Assembly: GCF_000400485.1 (NCBI RefSeq)
Contig: NZ_ASHR01000035.1
Location: 1-64,000 of the forward strand
Source of the DNA: Agrococcus pavilionensis RW1
GTDB lineage: Bacteria > Actinomycetota > Actinomycetes > Actinomycetales > Microbacteriaceae
Direction of reading: 5' to 3'
Length of the DNA stretch: 64,000 bases
Positions 1 to 8,337 of this stretch are shown in pieces. The translations under genes and the position numbers were made by a program. Position 1 is the first letter of the stretch. Each line of letters starts with the position of its first letter. The notes beneath the pieces are model-generated. The model saw only the letters and a program-made list of their open reading frames with translations. It was not told the DNA's origin and ran no database searches.

Positions 1-94
1 CCGCGCTCAAAGAAGCTGAGGCACGTCGGCCGGTTTGCACGCGGCCGAGGCGTGCGGTAACGTCTTCCCTCGGTAGTCATGTGCTCCGGCGCAT

Positions 95-167
95 GGCCCC
101 ATCGTTTAGCGGCCTAGGACACCGCCCTTTCACGGCGGCAGCACGGGTTCGAATCCCGTTGGGGTCA
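95..167 (+). tRNA. tRNA-Glu (anticodon TTC)
   Basis: A 73-base cloverleaf. The acceptor arm GGCCCCA (95-101) pairs with TGGGGTC (160-166), with one G-T pair. The anticodon stem CCGCC/GGCGG (122-126/134-138) closes the loop CTTTCAC, giving anticodon TTC at 129-131. The T-loop TTCGAAT is intact. The CCA end is not encoded. It is the first of three closely spaced tRNA genes on the same strand. Confidence 0.96.
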
Positions 168-208
168 CTCTCTCTCGGATTCGTCTGTACGATGGGTACT
201 ACCGGAAT

Positions 209-283
209 GGCCCTGTAGCGCAGTTTGGTTAGCGCGCCGCCCTGTCACGGCGGAGGTCGCGGGTTCAAGTCCCGTCAGGGTCG
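209..283 (+). tRNA. tRNA-Asp (anticodon GTC)
   Basis: A 75-base cloverleaf. Acceptor GGCCCTG (209-215) pairs with CAGGGTC (276-282), discriminator G283, followed by genomic CCA at 284-286. The anticodon loop CTGTCAC (242-248) gives GTC at 244-246. It lies 41 bases after tRNA-Glu and is probably cotranscribed with it. Confidence 0.96.
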
Positions 284-293
284 CCATTGCCCT

Positions 294-342
294 GGCCCTC
301 TCGAGAGAGAGGGCCTCGTGCAAGGGCGGGCGTGAGCCCGCC
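294..342 (+). terminator. Two strong hairpins between tRNA-Asp and tRNA-Phe
   Basis: Hairpin 1 is GGCCCTCTC (294-302), loop GAGA, GAGAGGGCC (307-315). Hairpin 2 is GGCGGGC (325-331), loop GTGA, GCCCGCC (336-342). Both have perfect arms and tetraloops. They could end the Glu/Asp transcript or act as processing structures. No T-run follows either hairpin, so termination is inferred. Confidence 0.45.
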
Positions 343-360
343 TCGGCTCCTCGAGAGCCT

Positions 361-433
361 GGCTCTGTAGCTCAGTTGGTAGAGCGTTCGACTGAAAATC
401 GAAAGGTCACCGGATCGATGCCGGTCGGAGCCA
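361..433 (+). tRNA. tRNA-Phe (anticodon GAA)
   Basis: A 73-base cloverleaf. Acceptor GGCTCTG (361-367) pairs with CGGAGCC (426-432), discriminator A433, genomic CCA at 434-436. The anticodon stem TTCGA/TCGAA holds the loop CTGAAAA, anticodon GAA. The T-loop TTCGAT-type sequence is slightly atypical (GGATCGATGCC). Confidence 0.95.
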
Positions 434-442
434 CCATCGACA

Positions 443-462
443 GCCCCCGCCACGGCGGGGGC
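443..462 (+). terminator. Bidirectional terminator hairpin
   Basis: GCCCCCGCC (443-451) pairs with GGCGGGGGC (454-462) and is followed on the plus strand by TTCGTCGTT. It sits between tRNA-Phe and the 3' end of the minus-strand oxidoreductase gene, so it can serve both. Confidence 0.65.
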
Positions 463-489
463 TTCGTCGTTCCCGGTGCAGCGCCGGCG

Positions 490-1167
490 TTAGTCGCCGA
501 TGAGCGCCCGCAGCGTCGGCGCGTCCTCGTTGGCGCCGAAGGCCGGGAAGCCCGGCTGCAGCCGCAGGCCCGCCGCGAGCGAGTCGAGCACGACCGGGTC
601 GAACCCGAAGTCGTCGACGAGCTGCGCGACGAGCGCGACGTCGTCGGCGCTGTCGCCCGCGACCGCGATCGCCCGCCGCTGCGGGCTCCCGGATGAGCGG
701 GGCCAGTCGGCGAGGTCGTGGTAGCCCATGTGGTTGAACGCCTTCACGACGCGCGACTCGGGCAGGGACTCCTGCACGATCGTGCTCGTCGGCCGCTCGG
801 GGTCGGTGAACTCGTCGCGGATGCCGTCCGTCTCCCACCAGTAGTTCATGGCGTCGACGACGAGCTTGCCGCGCAGCTCCGCGACGGGGATCCGGTCGTA
901 CTGACCGAGCGGCAGCGCGAGGATGACGACATCGGCCGCGCCGGCGACCTCGGCGGCGAGCATCGGCTCGGCACCCGGCGCCATGTACTCGGCGATGAGT
1001 CGGATGCGCGCGGGCGAACCCGACGCGGCGATGAGCGTGCGGTGGCCGGCGGCGAGCGAGTGCCGCGCGAGCACGGTGCCGATCTTGCCGGCCCCGAGGA
1101 TGCCGATCGTGAGCGTCTCGCGGGGTCGCTCGGCGTCGGCGATGCTCGATGCGACCGTGTGCGTCAT
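490..1167 (-). CDS. NAD(P)-binding oxidoreductase of the F420-dependent NADP reductase type
   Basis: Predicted 225-residue cytosolic reductase with an N-terminal Rossmann fold. The dinucleotide-binding motif GILGAGKIG is at about residues 22-30, and a conserved-looking NYWWETDG segment lies near residue 110. Layout and length fit the COG2085 family, which includes F420H2:NADP oxidoreductases and many uncharacterised NADPH-binding oxidoreductases. The start chosen is the ATG giving MTHTVASS. The reading frame stays open well upstream, but without conserved sequence. The gene is alone on its strand, with a decayed sigma-factor remnant upstream and a terminator hairpin after its stop. The substrate cannot be read from the sequence, and F420 use is not proven. 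Confidence 0.8.
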   Translation of the reverse strand: MTHTVASSIADAERPRETLTIGILGAGKIGTVLARHSLAAGHRTLIAASGSPARIRLIAEYMAPGAEPMLAAEVAGAADVVILALPLGQYDRIPVAELRGKLVVDAMNYWWETDGIRDEFTDPERPTSTIVQESLPESRVVKAFNHMGYHDLADWPRSSGSPQRRAIAVAGDSADDVALVAQLVDDFGFDPVVLDSLAAGLRLQPGFPAFGANEDAPTLRALIGD

Positions 1168-1364
1168 GCGGATGCTCTCCTCGTGCCGAGTGCTCGTCGT
1201 GCGGGTCGAGTGTGGCAACGCGGCCTGGAGGTTTCCCATTCCGCAGCTGCCGGTCGCCCGTAGGGTGCTGGCATGCGCGACACGGGTGTCGCATCCCGCC
1301 CCTGCCGTTCGTAGGCCTGATGACGCGGCCGACGCCTCGCGGGCGTGCCGCGACCCGGTCGGGG

Positions 1365-1732
1365 TGCGCCCGTTCACCTCACCGCGATCAGCGCCGTGCA
1401 CACCGCGGCGCCGACGGCGCGCGAGACCGACTGGTCGCGGATCGTCGCGCTCTACGACCGGCTCGTCGCGCTCGATCCGTCGCCATCGTGCGGCTCGACC
1501 GGGCGGTGGCGATCGGTGAGGCCGACGGCCCGGCCGCGGCGCTCGACGAGGTCGACCGGGTCGCCGACGACCTCGACGGCTGCCACGCGCTGCACGCGAC
1601 GCGGGCCGATCTGCTCCGGCGGCTCGAGCGCACCGCCGAGGCCGCGCGGCGTACGACCGCGCCCTCGAGCTCGCCGGCAACGCCGCCGAGCGCGCCTACC
1701 TCGCCCGGCGGCGCGACGAGCTCGCCGAGTGA
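1365..1732 (+). pseudogene. Remnant of an ECF RNA polymerase sigma factor (C-terminal part, frameshifted)
   Basis: Three consecutive reading frames spell the C-terminal half of an actinobacterial ECF sigma factor with a TPR-like tail. Frame 1 reads [12 protein letters not shown]...[19 protein letters not shown] (about 1375-1485). The next frame reads [19 protein letters not shown]...[18 protein letters not shown] (about 1486-1650). The third reads [27 protein letters not shown] and ends at TGA 1730-1732. Each junction is explained by loss of one base. The N-terminal sigma-2 and sigma-4 domains are absent, so this is a decayed fragment and not just one assembly error. Family assignment is from memory of the conserved C-terminal motif set. 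Confidence 0.7.
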
Positions 1733-1745
1733 CCGCGCTCGCCGC

Positions 1746-2189
1746 TCAGTCGGTCGAGTCGACGAGCGGCTCTGCTGCCGGGTCGGGTTGCGGCCCGCGG
1801 TGGAAGCGGCGGCCGCTCACGCGCGAGAGCTCGATGCGCACGAACTCGCGCTTGACGCTCGGCACGAGCGGCCGGATGGGCAGTTGCTCGGCCTGCTCGA
1901 GCTCGCTGCTCGACTCGAGCCGGCGCGCCCTGCCGTGGGCGACAACGCTCCACGCCTCGCGCTCGCCGATGTGGTCGATCTCGAACACGACGTCGTCGGC
2001 GAGCAGCACCCCCGCGAGCTTCGTGCCCGGCGCGGTGCGGAACGTGATGTGCCGGCCGTCGGCGTGGTAGTTGACGGGGAAGACCTCGAGCGCGTCGGCG
2101 ATGCGGAACGCGATGCGCCCGAACTCGAAGGCGCGCAGCAGCTTGAGGCACTCGTCCTCGCTGATCTCGATCATCCCGGCGGTGCTCAT
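1746..2189 (-). CDS. Pyridoxamine 5'-phosphate oxidase-fold flavin/nucleotide-binding protein
   Basis: About 147 residues with the split-barrel PPOX pattern: LLRAFEFGRIAFRIADALEVFPVNYHADGRHITFRT, then a KLAGVLLADDVVFEIDHI segment. Proteins of this class bind FMN, F420 or haem and are mostly uncharacterised small reductases in actinobacteria. A GTG six bases upstream (2195) could also start translation; I chose the ATG that gives MSTAGMIEIS. No clear Shine-Dalgarno sequence is visible for either. The gene lies just after the sigma-factor remnant and just before an unrelated minus-strand lipid pair. Confidence 0.78.
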   Translation of the reverse strand: MSTAGMIEISEDECLKLLRAFEFGRIAFRIADALEVFPVNYHADGRHITFRTAPGTKLAGVLLADDVVFEIDHIGEREAWSVVAHGRARRLESSSELEQAEQLPIRPLVPSVKREFVRIELSRVSGRRFHRGPQPDPAAEPLVDSTD

Positions 2190-2238
2190 GGCCACATCGT
2201 GCCAAAGCCGCGCCGCCCGCGCCAGGGGTGCGGCCGCG

Positions 2239-2877
2239 TCAGCGCTCGCGCTGGGCCCGCTCCCCGCGCAGCCGCGCGGCGAGCCCGGCCTCGTCGGCGA
2301 GCCGCGGCTCGGTCGTCAGCTCGCGGTTGATGCCCACCTTGTCGGCGTAGAAGGCGCGGATGCGCTCCATGTCGGCCGGCACGTCACCCGTGAGCGCGAT
2401 GGTCGGCCCGAGCCCCGTCGTGCGGGTCGTCGAGTCGACGAAGCCGAGCGTGACGGGCAGGCCGGCCTCGAGCGCGATGCGGTAGAAGCCGCTGCGCCAC
2501 TGCTGCGACCTCCGGGTGCCGTCGGGCGTCACGACGATCACCGCGCGCGGATCGTCGCGCACGAGCGCGATGATGCGCTCGACGAGGCCCGACGGGTCGT
2601 CGCGATCGACCGGGATGCCCCCGAGGCGGTGCATCGCCCAGCCGAGCGGGCCCTCGAACAGCTCGCGCTTGCCGAGCCAGCGCACCGGCAGGCGCGCGTC
2701 CCACGAGATCGCGAGCATGAGCACGAAGTCGCGGTTGGAGGTGTGCGGGGCGCCGATGAGCAGCCGCGCGCCATCGACGGGCGGCTGCTCGCGCACGAGC
2801 TGCCAGGGGCTGAGCGCCCAGTGCAGCTGCGCGATCGCGTGACGGACAGGCTGCCGCTTCGGTGCCCTCCGGCTCAT
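2239..2877 (-). CDS. 1-acyl-glycerol-3-phosphate acyltransferase-like (PlsC-type) protein
   Basis: 212 residues. The acyltransferase signature H-X4-D is present as HTSNRD (about residue 44) and the later PDGTRR block (about residue 119) matches the PEGTR phosphate-binding block of PlsC enzymes, so acyl transfer to a lysolipid at the membrane is likely. It is shorter than typical PlsC and has no obvious N-terminal membrane anchor. Its ATG overlaps the TGA of the desaturase gene (ATGA), so the two are translationally coupled. The pairing suggests joint control of fatty-acid composition. The exact acceptor lipid is unknown. Confidence 0.82.
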   Translation of the reverse strand: MSRRAPKRQPVRHAIAQLHWALSPWQLVREQPPVDGARLLIGAPHTSNRDFVLMLAISWDARLPVRWLGKRELFEGPLGWAMHRLGGIPVDRDDPSGLVERIIALVRDDPRAVIVVTPDGTRRSQQWRSGFYRIALEAGLPVTLGFVDSTTRTTGLGPTIALTGDVPADMERIRAFYADKVGINRELTTEPRLADEAGLAARLRGERAQRER

Positions 2878-3968
2878 CGCCTCGTCGCCAGCATCGGGCA
2901 CTCGAACGGGTCGCGGGCGGCGAGCCCGACGCGGTTCAGGTAGCGGACGACCGATGCGTACGCGCCGACCATGTTCGTCTCGGTGTAGGCGATGCCGTGC
3001 TCGCGGCAGTGGGCGCGCACGATCTCGCTCGCCGCGCGCAGGTGCGGGCGGGCCATGTTGGGGAACAGGTGGTGCTCCACCTGGTAGTTGAGGCCGCCCA
3101 TGAGCGTGCTCATGCCCCAGCCGCGGATGTTGCGCGACGTCCTCACCTGCTTCGTGAAGAAGTCGAGCTTCGCGTCGCGGCTGACGGTCGGCATCCCCTT
3201 GTGGTTCGGGGCGAAGGATGCGCCCATGCCGATGCCGAAGACCGCGAGCTGCACGCCGAGGAAGGCGAGTGCCATGAGCGGCGGCATGACGAGCAGCAGG
3301 AACGTGATGAGCAGCGCGAAGCGGCCGGCGATGAGGCCGAGCTCGAGCCAGCGGCCCACGACCGGGCGGCGCTCGAGGAGCGTCGCGATCGAGCGCACGT
3401 GCAGGTTGGCGCCCTCGAACGCCAGCAGCGGGAAGAACAGCCAGCCCTGGCGCCGCGTGACCCAGCGCTGGATGCCGCGGGCCTTCTTCGCGTCGCTCGG
3501 CAGGAACGAGATCGTGTCGATCTCGATGTCGGGGTCGCGGCCGATCTGGTTGGGGTTCGCGTGGTGGCGCGAGTGCTTCGTCATCCACCACTGGTGGCTG
3601 ATGCCGACGATGCCGGCGGCGAGGATGCGCCCGAGCCGGTCGTTCGCAGGGCCCGATCGCAGCACCTGGCGGTGCGAGGCCTCGTGCGCGATGAACGCGA
3701 TCTGCGTGAGGACGACGCCGAGACCGGCGGCGATGAGCAGCTGGAACCACGAGTCGCCGAGCAGCACGGAGCCGACGAGCAGCCCCACGAGCGCGAGGCC
3801 GAGACCGGCCATGAGCCACGCGTAGAAGCCGACCCTGCGCTCGAGCAGGCCCGCGTCACGCACGGCCTTCGCGACCACCCGGAAGTCGGCGCGCGCTCCT
3901 CGCTCGGAGGGCGGTGTGGTGGCGCGGAGCTCGCCTTGCGTGCTCCTCACGGCGGTCATCGTGGTCAT
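2874..3968 (-). CDS. Membrane fatty acid (acyl-CoA/acyl-lipid) desaturase
   Basis: 364 residues with the three histidine boxes of membrane di-iron desaturases: HEASHRQ (about residue 91), KHSRHH (about 131) and QVEHHLFPNM (about 294). Between them are hydrophobic segments for four membrane passes. The enzyme introduces a double bond in acyl chains using O2 and reduced ferredoxin or cytochrome b5-type donors. The final box QVEHH resembles front-end/acyl-lipid desaturases found in actinobacteria. The start ATG at 3968 has a GAGAGGGG ribosome-binding site five bases upstream. First gene of a two-gene operon with the acyltransferase. Confidence 0.93.
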   Translation of the reverse strand: MTTMTAVRSTQGELRATTPPSERGARADFRVVAKAVRDAGLLERRVGFYAWLMAGLGLALVGLLVGSVLLGDSWFQLLIAAGLGVVLTQIAFIAHEASHRQVLRSGPANDRLGRILAAGIVGISHQWWMTKHSRHHANPNQIGRDPDIEIDTISFLPSDAKKARGIQRWVTRRQGWLFFPLLAFEGANLHVRSIATLLERRPVVGRWLELGLIAGRFALLITFLLLVMPPLMALAFLGVQLAVFGIGMGASFAPNHKGMPTVSRDAKLDFFTKQVRTSRNIRGWGMSTLMGGLNYQVEHHLFPNMARPHLRAASEIVRAHCREHGIAYTETNMVGAYASVVRYLNRVGLAARDPFECPMLATRR

Positions 3969-4023
3969 GGTGCCCCTCTCGGGCTCGTCGGCGACTTCCC
4001 AGCCGATGCGGGCCTGGTGACCT

Positions 4024-4066
4024 TCACGATCGTGACCCCGGATGCTTTACAGCGTATGGCGTACGC
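4024..4066. promoter_or_regulatory. Two candidate operator palindromes upstream of the desaturase operon
   Basis: A perfect 12-base palindrome TCACGATCGTGA spans 4024-4035. A second dyad, GCGTA(TGGCG)TACGC, spans 4052-4066. Both lie 56-98 bases upstream of the desaturase start, where a regulator of membrane fluidity could act. No regulator gene is adjacent. Function is inferred only from symmetry and position. Confidence 0.4.
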
Positions 4067-4181
4067 AATTCCGGAGGCCGCATACGTCCTGTGGATCGCG
4101 TCTGCATCCGCGGGCGCGCGGCCCGCGACGGCATCGAGGGGACCCGCCCTGCGGCGGATCTCCTCGATGGACGGCGGCGGC

Positions 4182-6371
4182 TCAGCGGGTCGCGAGCTCC
4201 GCGTCGTGCTCGTCGTCAGCAGCATCCGCCGACGGCGCCGACACCGAGTCGGCCGAGGGCGCCGACATGACGTCGGCCGGCGGCACGGGCGCCGCGCCCG
4301 CCGTCGCGATCGGCTGCGCCGACGGGTCGGACGCGCGCCCCCGCTTCTCGGGCACCGGAAGGGTGCCGGCGGCCCGGAGCTGCGCGTAGTGCGCCATCGC
4401 CTCGGCCTGGCGCTCGGCCTCGGCGCCGGTCGCGATGTGCGCGCGCAGGTGCTCGTCGCCGAGGCCGAAGGCCGCGGAGAGGTCGAGCGCGTGCGGCCGC
4501 AGCTTCTGCAGCAGCACCTCGATCGTCGAGGTCACGGCCTTCGAGCGGGCACCCGAGAGCCGGCCGTTCTCGAGGTGCCACGCGGCGTGCTCCTCGATGA
4601 TCGTGAGCGCGAAGAGGTCGCGCACGTGCGTCATGACCTCCTTGGTCGCCGCGGGCATCCGCTCCACGGCCGCGTCGAGCGCGTCGTACTGCTGCAGCTC
4701 GACCCACGCGCGCGCGGCCTCGATGAGCTCGTGCTGCTCGTCGTTGAACGCGGCGGCGGCGCCGGCCTGGTCCTTCGGCGCGTTCCGCAGCCGGCCGGCG
4801 ATGTCGGCGACCATCTGCTCGACGCGGTCCTCGAGCAGGTCGCGCTGCACGTCGCGGTCACGGAGCGCGAGCGACGACTTCTTGACGTTGCGGAGGTCGC
4901 GCACGTCCTGCGAGAGCGTGCGCAGGCCGACGAACGACGTCGCGCGATCGAAGAGCTGGTCGGCCGCGAAGCGGGCGATGTCGGCCTTCGAGGCGCCCTT
5001 GAACTGCTTGGAGAAGTCGCCGAGCAGGCGCTTGCCGACGAGCTGCAGCAGCACCGTGTTGTCGCCCTCGAACGTGACGTAGACGTCGAGGTCGGCGCGC
5101 AGCTGCACGATGCGGTTCTCGCCGAGGAAGCCCGCACCGCCGCACGCCTCGCGCGCCTCCTGCAGCGTGTCGAGCGCCTGCCACGTCGAGAGTGCCTTGA
5201 GCCCGGCGGCGAGCGTCTCCAGGTCCTCGCGCTCCTCGGGGGTGTCGGTGCGGCCCGAGAAGACGCCGTCGAACTTCGTCAGCAGGATCTCGTGCGCGTA
5301 CGACTGCGCGTAGGCCTTCGCGAGCCGCGTGAACAGCCGGCGCTGGTGCCGGCGGTAGTCGAGCAGCACCTCCTCCTCGGCGTTGCTCGAGGCGTTGAAC
5401 TGGCGCCGCTCGGTGCCGTAGCGGATCGCGATCGCGAGTGCAGCCTTCTGCGCGACGACGGCGGCGCCGTCGAGCGAGACGCGGCCCTGCACGAGCGTGC
5501 CGAGCATCGTGAAGAAGCGCCGGCCGGGGCTGGCGATCGGGCTCGAGTAGGTGCCGTCGGGCGCGACGTCGCCGTAGCGGTTGAGCAGGTTCGTGCGCGG
5601 CACGCGCACGTGGGTGAAGTGGAGGCGGCCGTTGTCGATGCCGTTGAGCCCGCCCTTGTAGCCGTCGTCCTCGCCCCCGACGCCCGGCAGGAACGCACCG
5701 TCGTCGTCGCGGAGCGGCACGTAGAACGCGTGCACGCCGTGGTCGACGCCCCGCGTGTGCAGCTTCGCGAAGACGACCGCGTGCTTGCCGTGGAGCGCGG
5801 CGTTGCCCAGGTAGTCCTTCCACGCACCGCGGAACGGCGTGTGGATGACGAACTCCTCGGAGGCCTCGTCGTAGGTCGCGGTCGTGCCGATCGAGGCGAC
5901 GTCCGAGCCGTGGCCCGTCTCGGTCATCGCGAAGGCGCCCGGCACGTCGAGGCTGATGATGGCCGGCAGCAGCTCATCGTGGTGGCGCCGCGTGCCGAGG
6001 TGCAGCACCGCCGCACCGAACAGCCCGTACTGCACGCCCGACTTGATCTGCAGGCTCGGGTCGGCGAGCACGAGCTCCTCGAACCCGGCGATGTTGCCGC
6101 CGTGATCGTCGGCGCCGCCGAAGCGCTCCGGGAAGGCGGCGTGGACGGCGCCGTCGGCGACCAGCATGTGCATCTGCTCGAGCACGCGCTCGCGGTGGTC
6201 GGCCATCGTCAGGTCGTCGACGCGCTGGTAGCGGGGGTCGGCGACCTTGGCTCGCGCGGCGAGGCGGCGCTCGGCCCACGTGCCGAGCAGGTCGCGGCCG
6301 AGCCAGTCGACGTCGACCCGGCCCTGCGGGCGCGGGCTCGTCGAGCGCTGGCGGTCGGTGCGGTCGGCCAT
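4182..6371 (-). CDS. Acyl-CoA dehydrogenase/oxidase, long actinobacterial type
   Basis: 729 residues, far longer than the usual 380-residue acyl-CoA dehydrogenase, matching the acyl-CoA oxidase-like class with an added C-terminal helical domain. The FAD-domain segment AFAMTETGHGSDV (about residue 145), the RRQFN segment and EACGGAGFLGENRI (about 420) are typical of the family. It would oxidise acyl-CoA to enoyl-CoA, passing electrons to ETF or O2. The last 35 residues are a low-complexity A/S/P/D tail containing two APSAD repeats. The ATG at 6371 is fixed by a perfect GGAGGAACC ribosome-binding site; longer starts are therefore rejected. Monocistronic. Confidence 0.9.
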   Translation of the reverse strand: MADRTDRQRSTSPRPQGRVDVDWLGRDLLGTWAERRLAARAKVADPRYQRVDDLTMADHRERVLEQMHMLVADGAVHAAFPERFGGADDHGGNIAGFEELVLADPSLQIKSGVQYGLFGAAVLHLGTRRHHDELLPAIISLDVPGAFAMTETGHGSDVASIGTTATYDEASEEFVIHTPFRGAWKDYLGNAALHGKHAVVFAKLHTRGVDHGVHAFYVPLRDDDGAFLPGVGGEDDGYKGGLNGIDNGRLHFTHVRVPRTNLLNRYGDVAPDGTYSSPIASPGRRFFTMLGTLVQGRVSLDGAAVVAQKAALAIAIRYGTERRQFNASSNAEEEVLLDYRRHQRRLFTRLAKAYAQSYAHEILLTKFDGVFSGRTDTPEEREDLETLAAGLKALSTWQALDTLQEAREACGGAGFLGENRIVQLRADLDVYVTFEGDNTVLLQLVGKRLLGDFSKQFKGASKADIARFAADQLFDRATSFVGLRTLSQDVRDLRNVKKSSLALRDRDVQRDLLEDRVEQMVADIAGRLRNAPKDQAGAAAAFNDEQHELIEAARAWVELQQYDALDAAVERMPAATKEVMTHVRDLFALTIIEEHAAWHLENGRLSGARSKAVTSTIEVLLQKLRPHALDLSAAFGLGDEHLRAHIATGAEAERQAEAMAHYAQLRAAGTLPVPEKRGRASDPSAQPIATAGAAPVPPADVMSAPSADSVSAPSADAADDEHDAELATR

Positions 6372-6482
6372 GGTTCCTCCTTCAGGACAGGACGGATGCG
6401 TCCTCACGGTAGGCACGACCCTCGAGACCGCGCGAGGGCGTTGGTCGCGACCGCAATCGCAGCCGGGGACGCCTCACGACCT

Positions 6483-6501
6483 GTTGTGTCGGATCCACAA
6501 C
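6483..6501. promoter_or_regulatory. Candidate operator upstream of the long acyl-CoA dehydrogenase gene
   Basis: Inverted repeat GTTGTG (6483-6488), 7-base spacer, CACAAC (6496-6501), about 110 bases upstream of the start codon. A partly similar CCAACAC follows. The form fits a TetR-type fatty-acid regulator site, but no regulator gene is adjacent, so the role is inferred. Confidence 0.4.
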
Positions 6502-6541
6502 GGTCCAACACATCCGCTGTCTGGGTCCGCAGGGTCTCGAG

Positions 6542-8008
6542 TCAACCCATCCCGTCGAAGATCGGCTCGCCCGCGACGAGCGTGAGCTCGACCGGCATGG
6601 CGCGCAGGGCCGCGGCGGCTCCGTGCGGGTCGTCGGTCGCGGGGAGCGGCGCACCGAGCACGACGAGGTCGGCGAGCTCGCCCACGGCGATGCGCGTGCG
6701 GCTCGATGCGGCGATCGCCTGCTCGAGCGAGAGCGCCTCCTCCGGCTGCCACGGCGCCTCGTCGCCGCGCGTGCGGGTGACGGCGGTCGCGATGCCGAGC
6801 CAGGGGTCGAGGGGCGTGACGGGAGCGTCGGAGCCGAGCACGACGCGCACGCCCGCGTCGACGAGGGAGCGCAAGCGATAGGCATCGCGCGAGCGGTCCG
6901 ACCACAGCGAGGCCATGAGCTCGCGGTCGTCGAGCGCGTGCTCCGGCTGCACCGAGGCGACGATGCCGAGCCTCGCCATGCGCGGGATGTCGACGCCCGC
7001 GACGAGCTGCGCGTGCTCGATGCGCCCGCCGACGCCGGCGCGCTCGAAGGCGTCGATCGCCGCGGTGACGGCCGCATCGCCGATCGCGTGGACCATGGCA
7101 TCGAGCCCGAGCTCGGCGGCCCGTGCGAGCAGCCGATCGAGCGCCTCGTCGTCGACGTTGCGCACGCCCCGGCCGAAGTCGCCGCCGTCGACCTTGGCGC
7201 TCGAGGTGCCGTACGGATGCGCGGTCCACGCCGTGCGCGTGCCGAGCGAGCCGTCGGAGATCACCTTGAGCCCGCCCACGCGGGCGCGGCCCGCGATGAC
7301 GTCGCCCGAGCGCAGCCCGCGCTCGGCGGCGAGCTCGAGCTCGTCGGCGTAGATGCCGACGTCGACGCGCGTCGGTGTCGCCCGGCCGGGACGCATCCAC
7401 TGCCCGACGGCGTCGCCGAACTCGAGGTCGACGACGCCGACGACGCCGCGCGATGCCGCGGCAGCCAGGGCGTCGACGACGTGGCGGTCGAGCGCGTCGG
7501 GGTCGAGCATGGCCTCGACGACGCCGAGCGCGGCGAATGCGGCGTCCTCGCGCAGCAGCGCACCGTCGAGCTCGAGCCCGAGGCGCGCGAGCATCGCGGT
7601 GTTCGGCCACGAGCAGTGGACGTCGCTCGAGACGACGAGCGTCGGCACCGAGCCGGTCGCCTCGTCGAGCAGCGCACGGGTCGGGGCGGCGGGCCAGAGG
7701 CCGTCGCGCATGCCGACGAGCACGAGCGGGTCGGGGCCCGAGTGGCGCACGACTGCCGCCGTCGCGATCGCGGCGGCCTCCTCGGCCGACTCCGCGGCGA
7801 GCACGCTCTGGCGCGTGCGATGCCGCGCCCACTGGCTCATGTGCGTGTGCTCGTCCCACAGCCCGGGGATGACGACCGCGCCCTCGAGGTCTCGGCGCTC
7901 CCCCGTCGACGGCGTCGATCCCGCCGGGCTGACGCGCTCGATCTCACCGTCGACGATGTCGATGTCGGTCAGGGAGCCGTCGAGGAGCCGGGCGTTCGCG
8001 AGTCGCAT
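6542..8008 (-). CDS. Amidohydrolase (Amidohydro_3/YtcJ-like)
   Basis: 488-residue metal-dependent hydrolase. The metal-binding HxH is in DEHTHM (His54, His56). LKVISDGSLGTRTAW (about residue 240) and the late GSDAPVTPLDPWLGI block (about 388) are hallmarks of the YtcJ branch of the amidohydrolase superfamily. These enzymes hydrolyse exocyclic amides or formamides with one or two divalent metals; natural substrates are mostly unknown. No signal peptide, so cytosolic. The start ATG has CACAAT six bases upstream, a leaderless-type promoter. It stands alone between the acyl-CoA dehydrogenase and two tiny membrane genes. Confidence 0.86.
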   Translation of the reverse strand: MRLANARLLDGSLTDIDIVDGEIERVSPAGSTPSTGERRDLEGAVVIPGLWDEHTHMSQWARHRTRQSVLAAESAEEAAAIATAAVVRHSGPDPLVLVGMRDGLWPAAPTRALLDEATGSVPTLVVSSDVHCSWPNTAMLARLGLELDGALLREDAAFAALGVVEAMLDPDALDRHVVDALAAAASRGVVGVVDLEFGDAVGQWMRPGRATPTRVDVGIYADELELAAERGLRSGDVIAGRARVGGLKVISDGSLGTRTAWTAHPYGTSSAKVDGGDFGRGVRNVDDEALDRLLARAAELGLDAMVHAIGDAAVTAAIDAFERAGVGGRIEHAQLVAGVDIPRMARLGIVASVQPEHALDDRELMASLWSDRSRDAYRLRSLVDAGVRVVLGSDAPVTPLDPWLGIATAVTRTRGDEAPWQPEEALSLEQAIAASSRTRIAVGELADLVVLGAPLPATDDPHGAAAALRAMPVELTLVAGEPIFDGMG

Positions 8009-8014
8009 GGCTCC

Positions 8015-8020
8015 ATTGTG
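8015..8020 (-). promoter_or_regulatory. Leaderless-type -10 element for the amidohydrolase
   Basis: CACAAT on the minus strand, exactly six bases from the ATG at 8008. The same TANNNT-like hexamer at this distance recurs before many genes in the window. Confidence 0.45.
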
Positions 8021-8053
8021 GGGCCGCGGCGCGAGCCCGCCGTGCGCGCCGCG

Positions 8054-8233
8054 TCAGTGCGCGGATCGCGGCTCGCGGCGGCGCGCGATGCGCTCGAGAT
8101 CGGGCTTCCGGCGCGGCGCCTGCTGGCGCAGGAGCACGACGACGGTCGCGAGCGATCCGACGGCGCCGATCGCGGCGATGACGGCGAGCCACGTGGGATC
8201 CGTGGCGACGCTGCTGGCCCAGGTCGCTTCCAT
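8054..8233 (-). CDS. Small single-pass membrane protein
   Basis: 59 residues: a short N-terminus, one membrane segment WLAVIAAIGAVGSLATVVVLL (about residues 15-35), then a strongly basic tail (RQQAPRRKPDLERIARRREPR). Its membrane segment and the following RQxAP match those of the frameshifted gene directly upstream, so the two look like tandem paralogues. Function unknown. No clear Shine-Dalgarno sequence; the call rests on composition and on the paralogue. Confidence 0.5.
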   Translation of the reverse strand: MEATWASSVATDPTWLAVIAAIGAVGSLATVVVLLRQQAPRRKPDLERIARRREPRSAH

Positions 8234-8282
8234 GCGTCGATGATGCGCTCGCCGCCGCGCGAGCGCCAGGGGCCGATTCGCG

Positions 8283-8319
8283 GCAGACGGCCCGGCGATC
8301 GAGTGGCCGGGCCGTCTGC
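8283..8319 (-). terminator. Strong terminator hairpin after the frameshifted small membrane gene
   Basis: A 14-bp perfect stem (8283-8296 with 8306-8319) and a 9-base loop, starting 19 bases past the stop at 8338 on the minus strand. Its place marks 8338, not the earlier stop at 8391, as the original gene end. Confidence 0.75.
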
Positions 8320-8337
8320 GGTCGGGATGCGGATGGG

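Noticed and set aside
95-433. tRNA cluster as an integration site
   Set aside because: No partial tRNA copy or integrase gene is nearby, and base composition does not change next to the tRNAs.
1168-1364. Small plus-strand start [11 protein letters not shown] near 1273 as a possible HxlR-type regulator
   Set aside because: It stops after 13 codons and later frames show no helix-turn-helix. I cannot support a gene here.
2862-6881. A 1339-codon open frame on the plus strand
   Set aside because: It is antisense to the desaturase and long acyl-CoA dehydrogenase genes, is R/A/E/D-rich with no domains, and arises from GC-rich codon bias.
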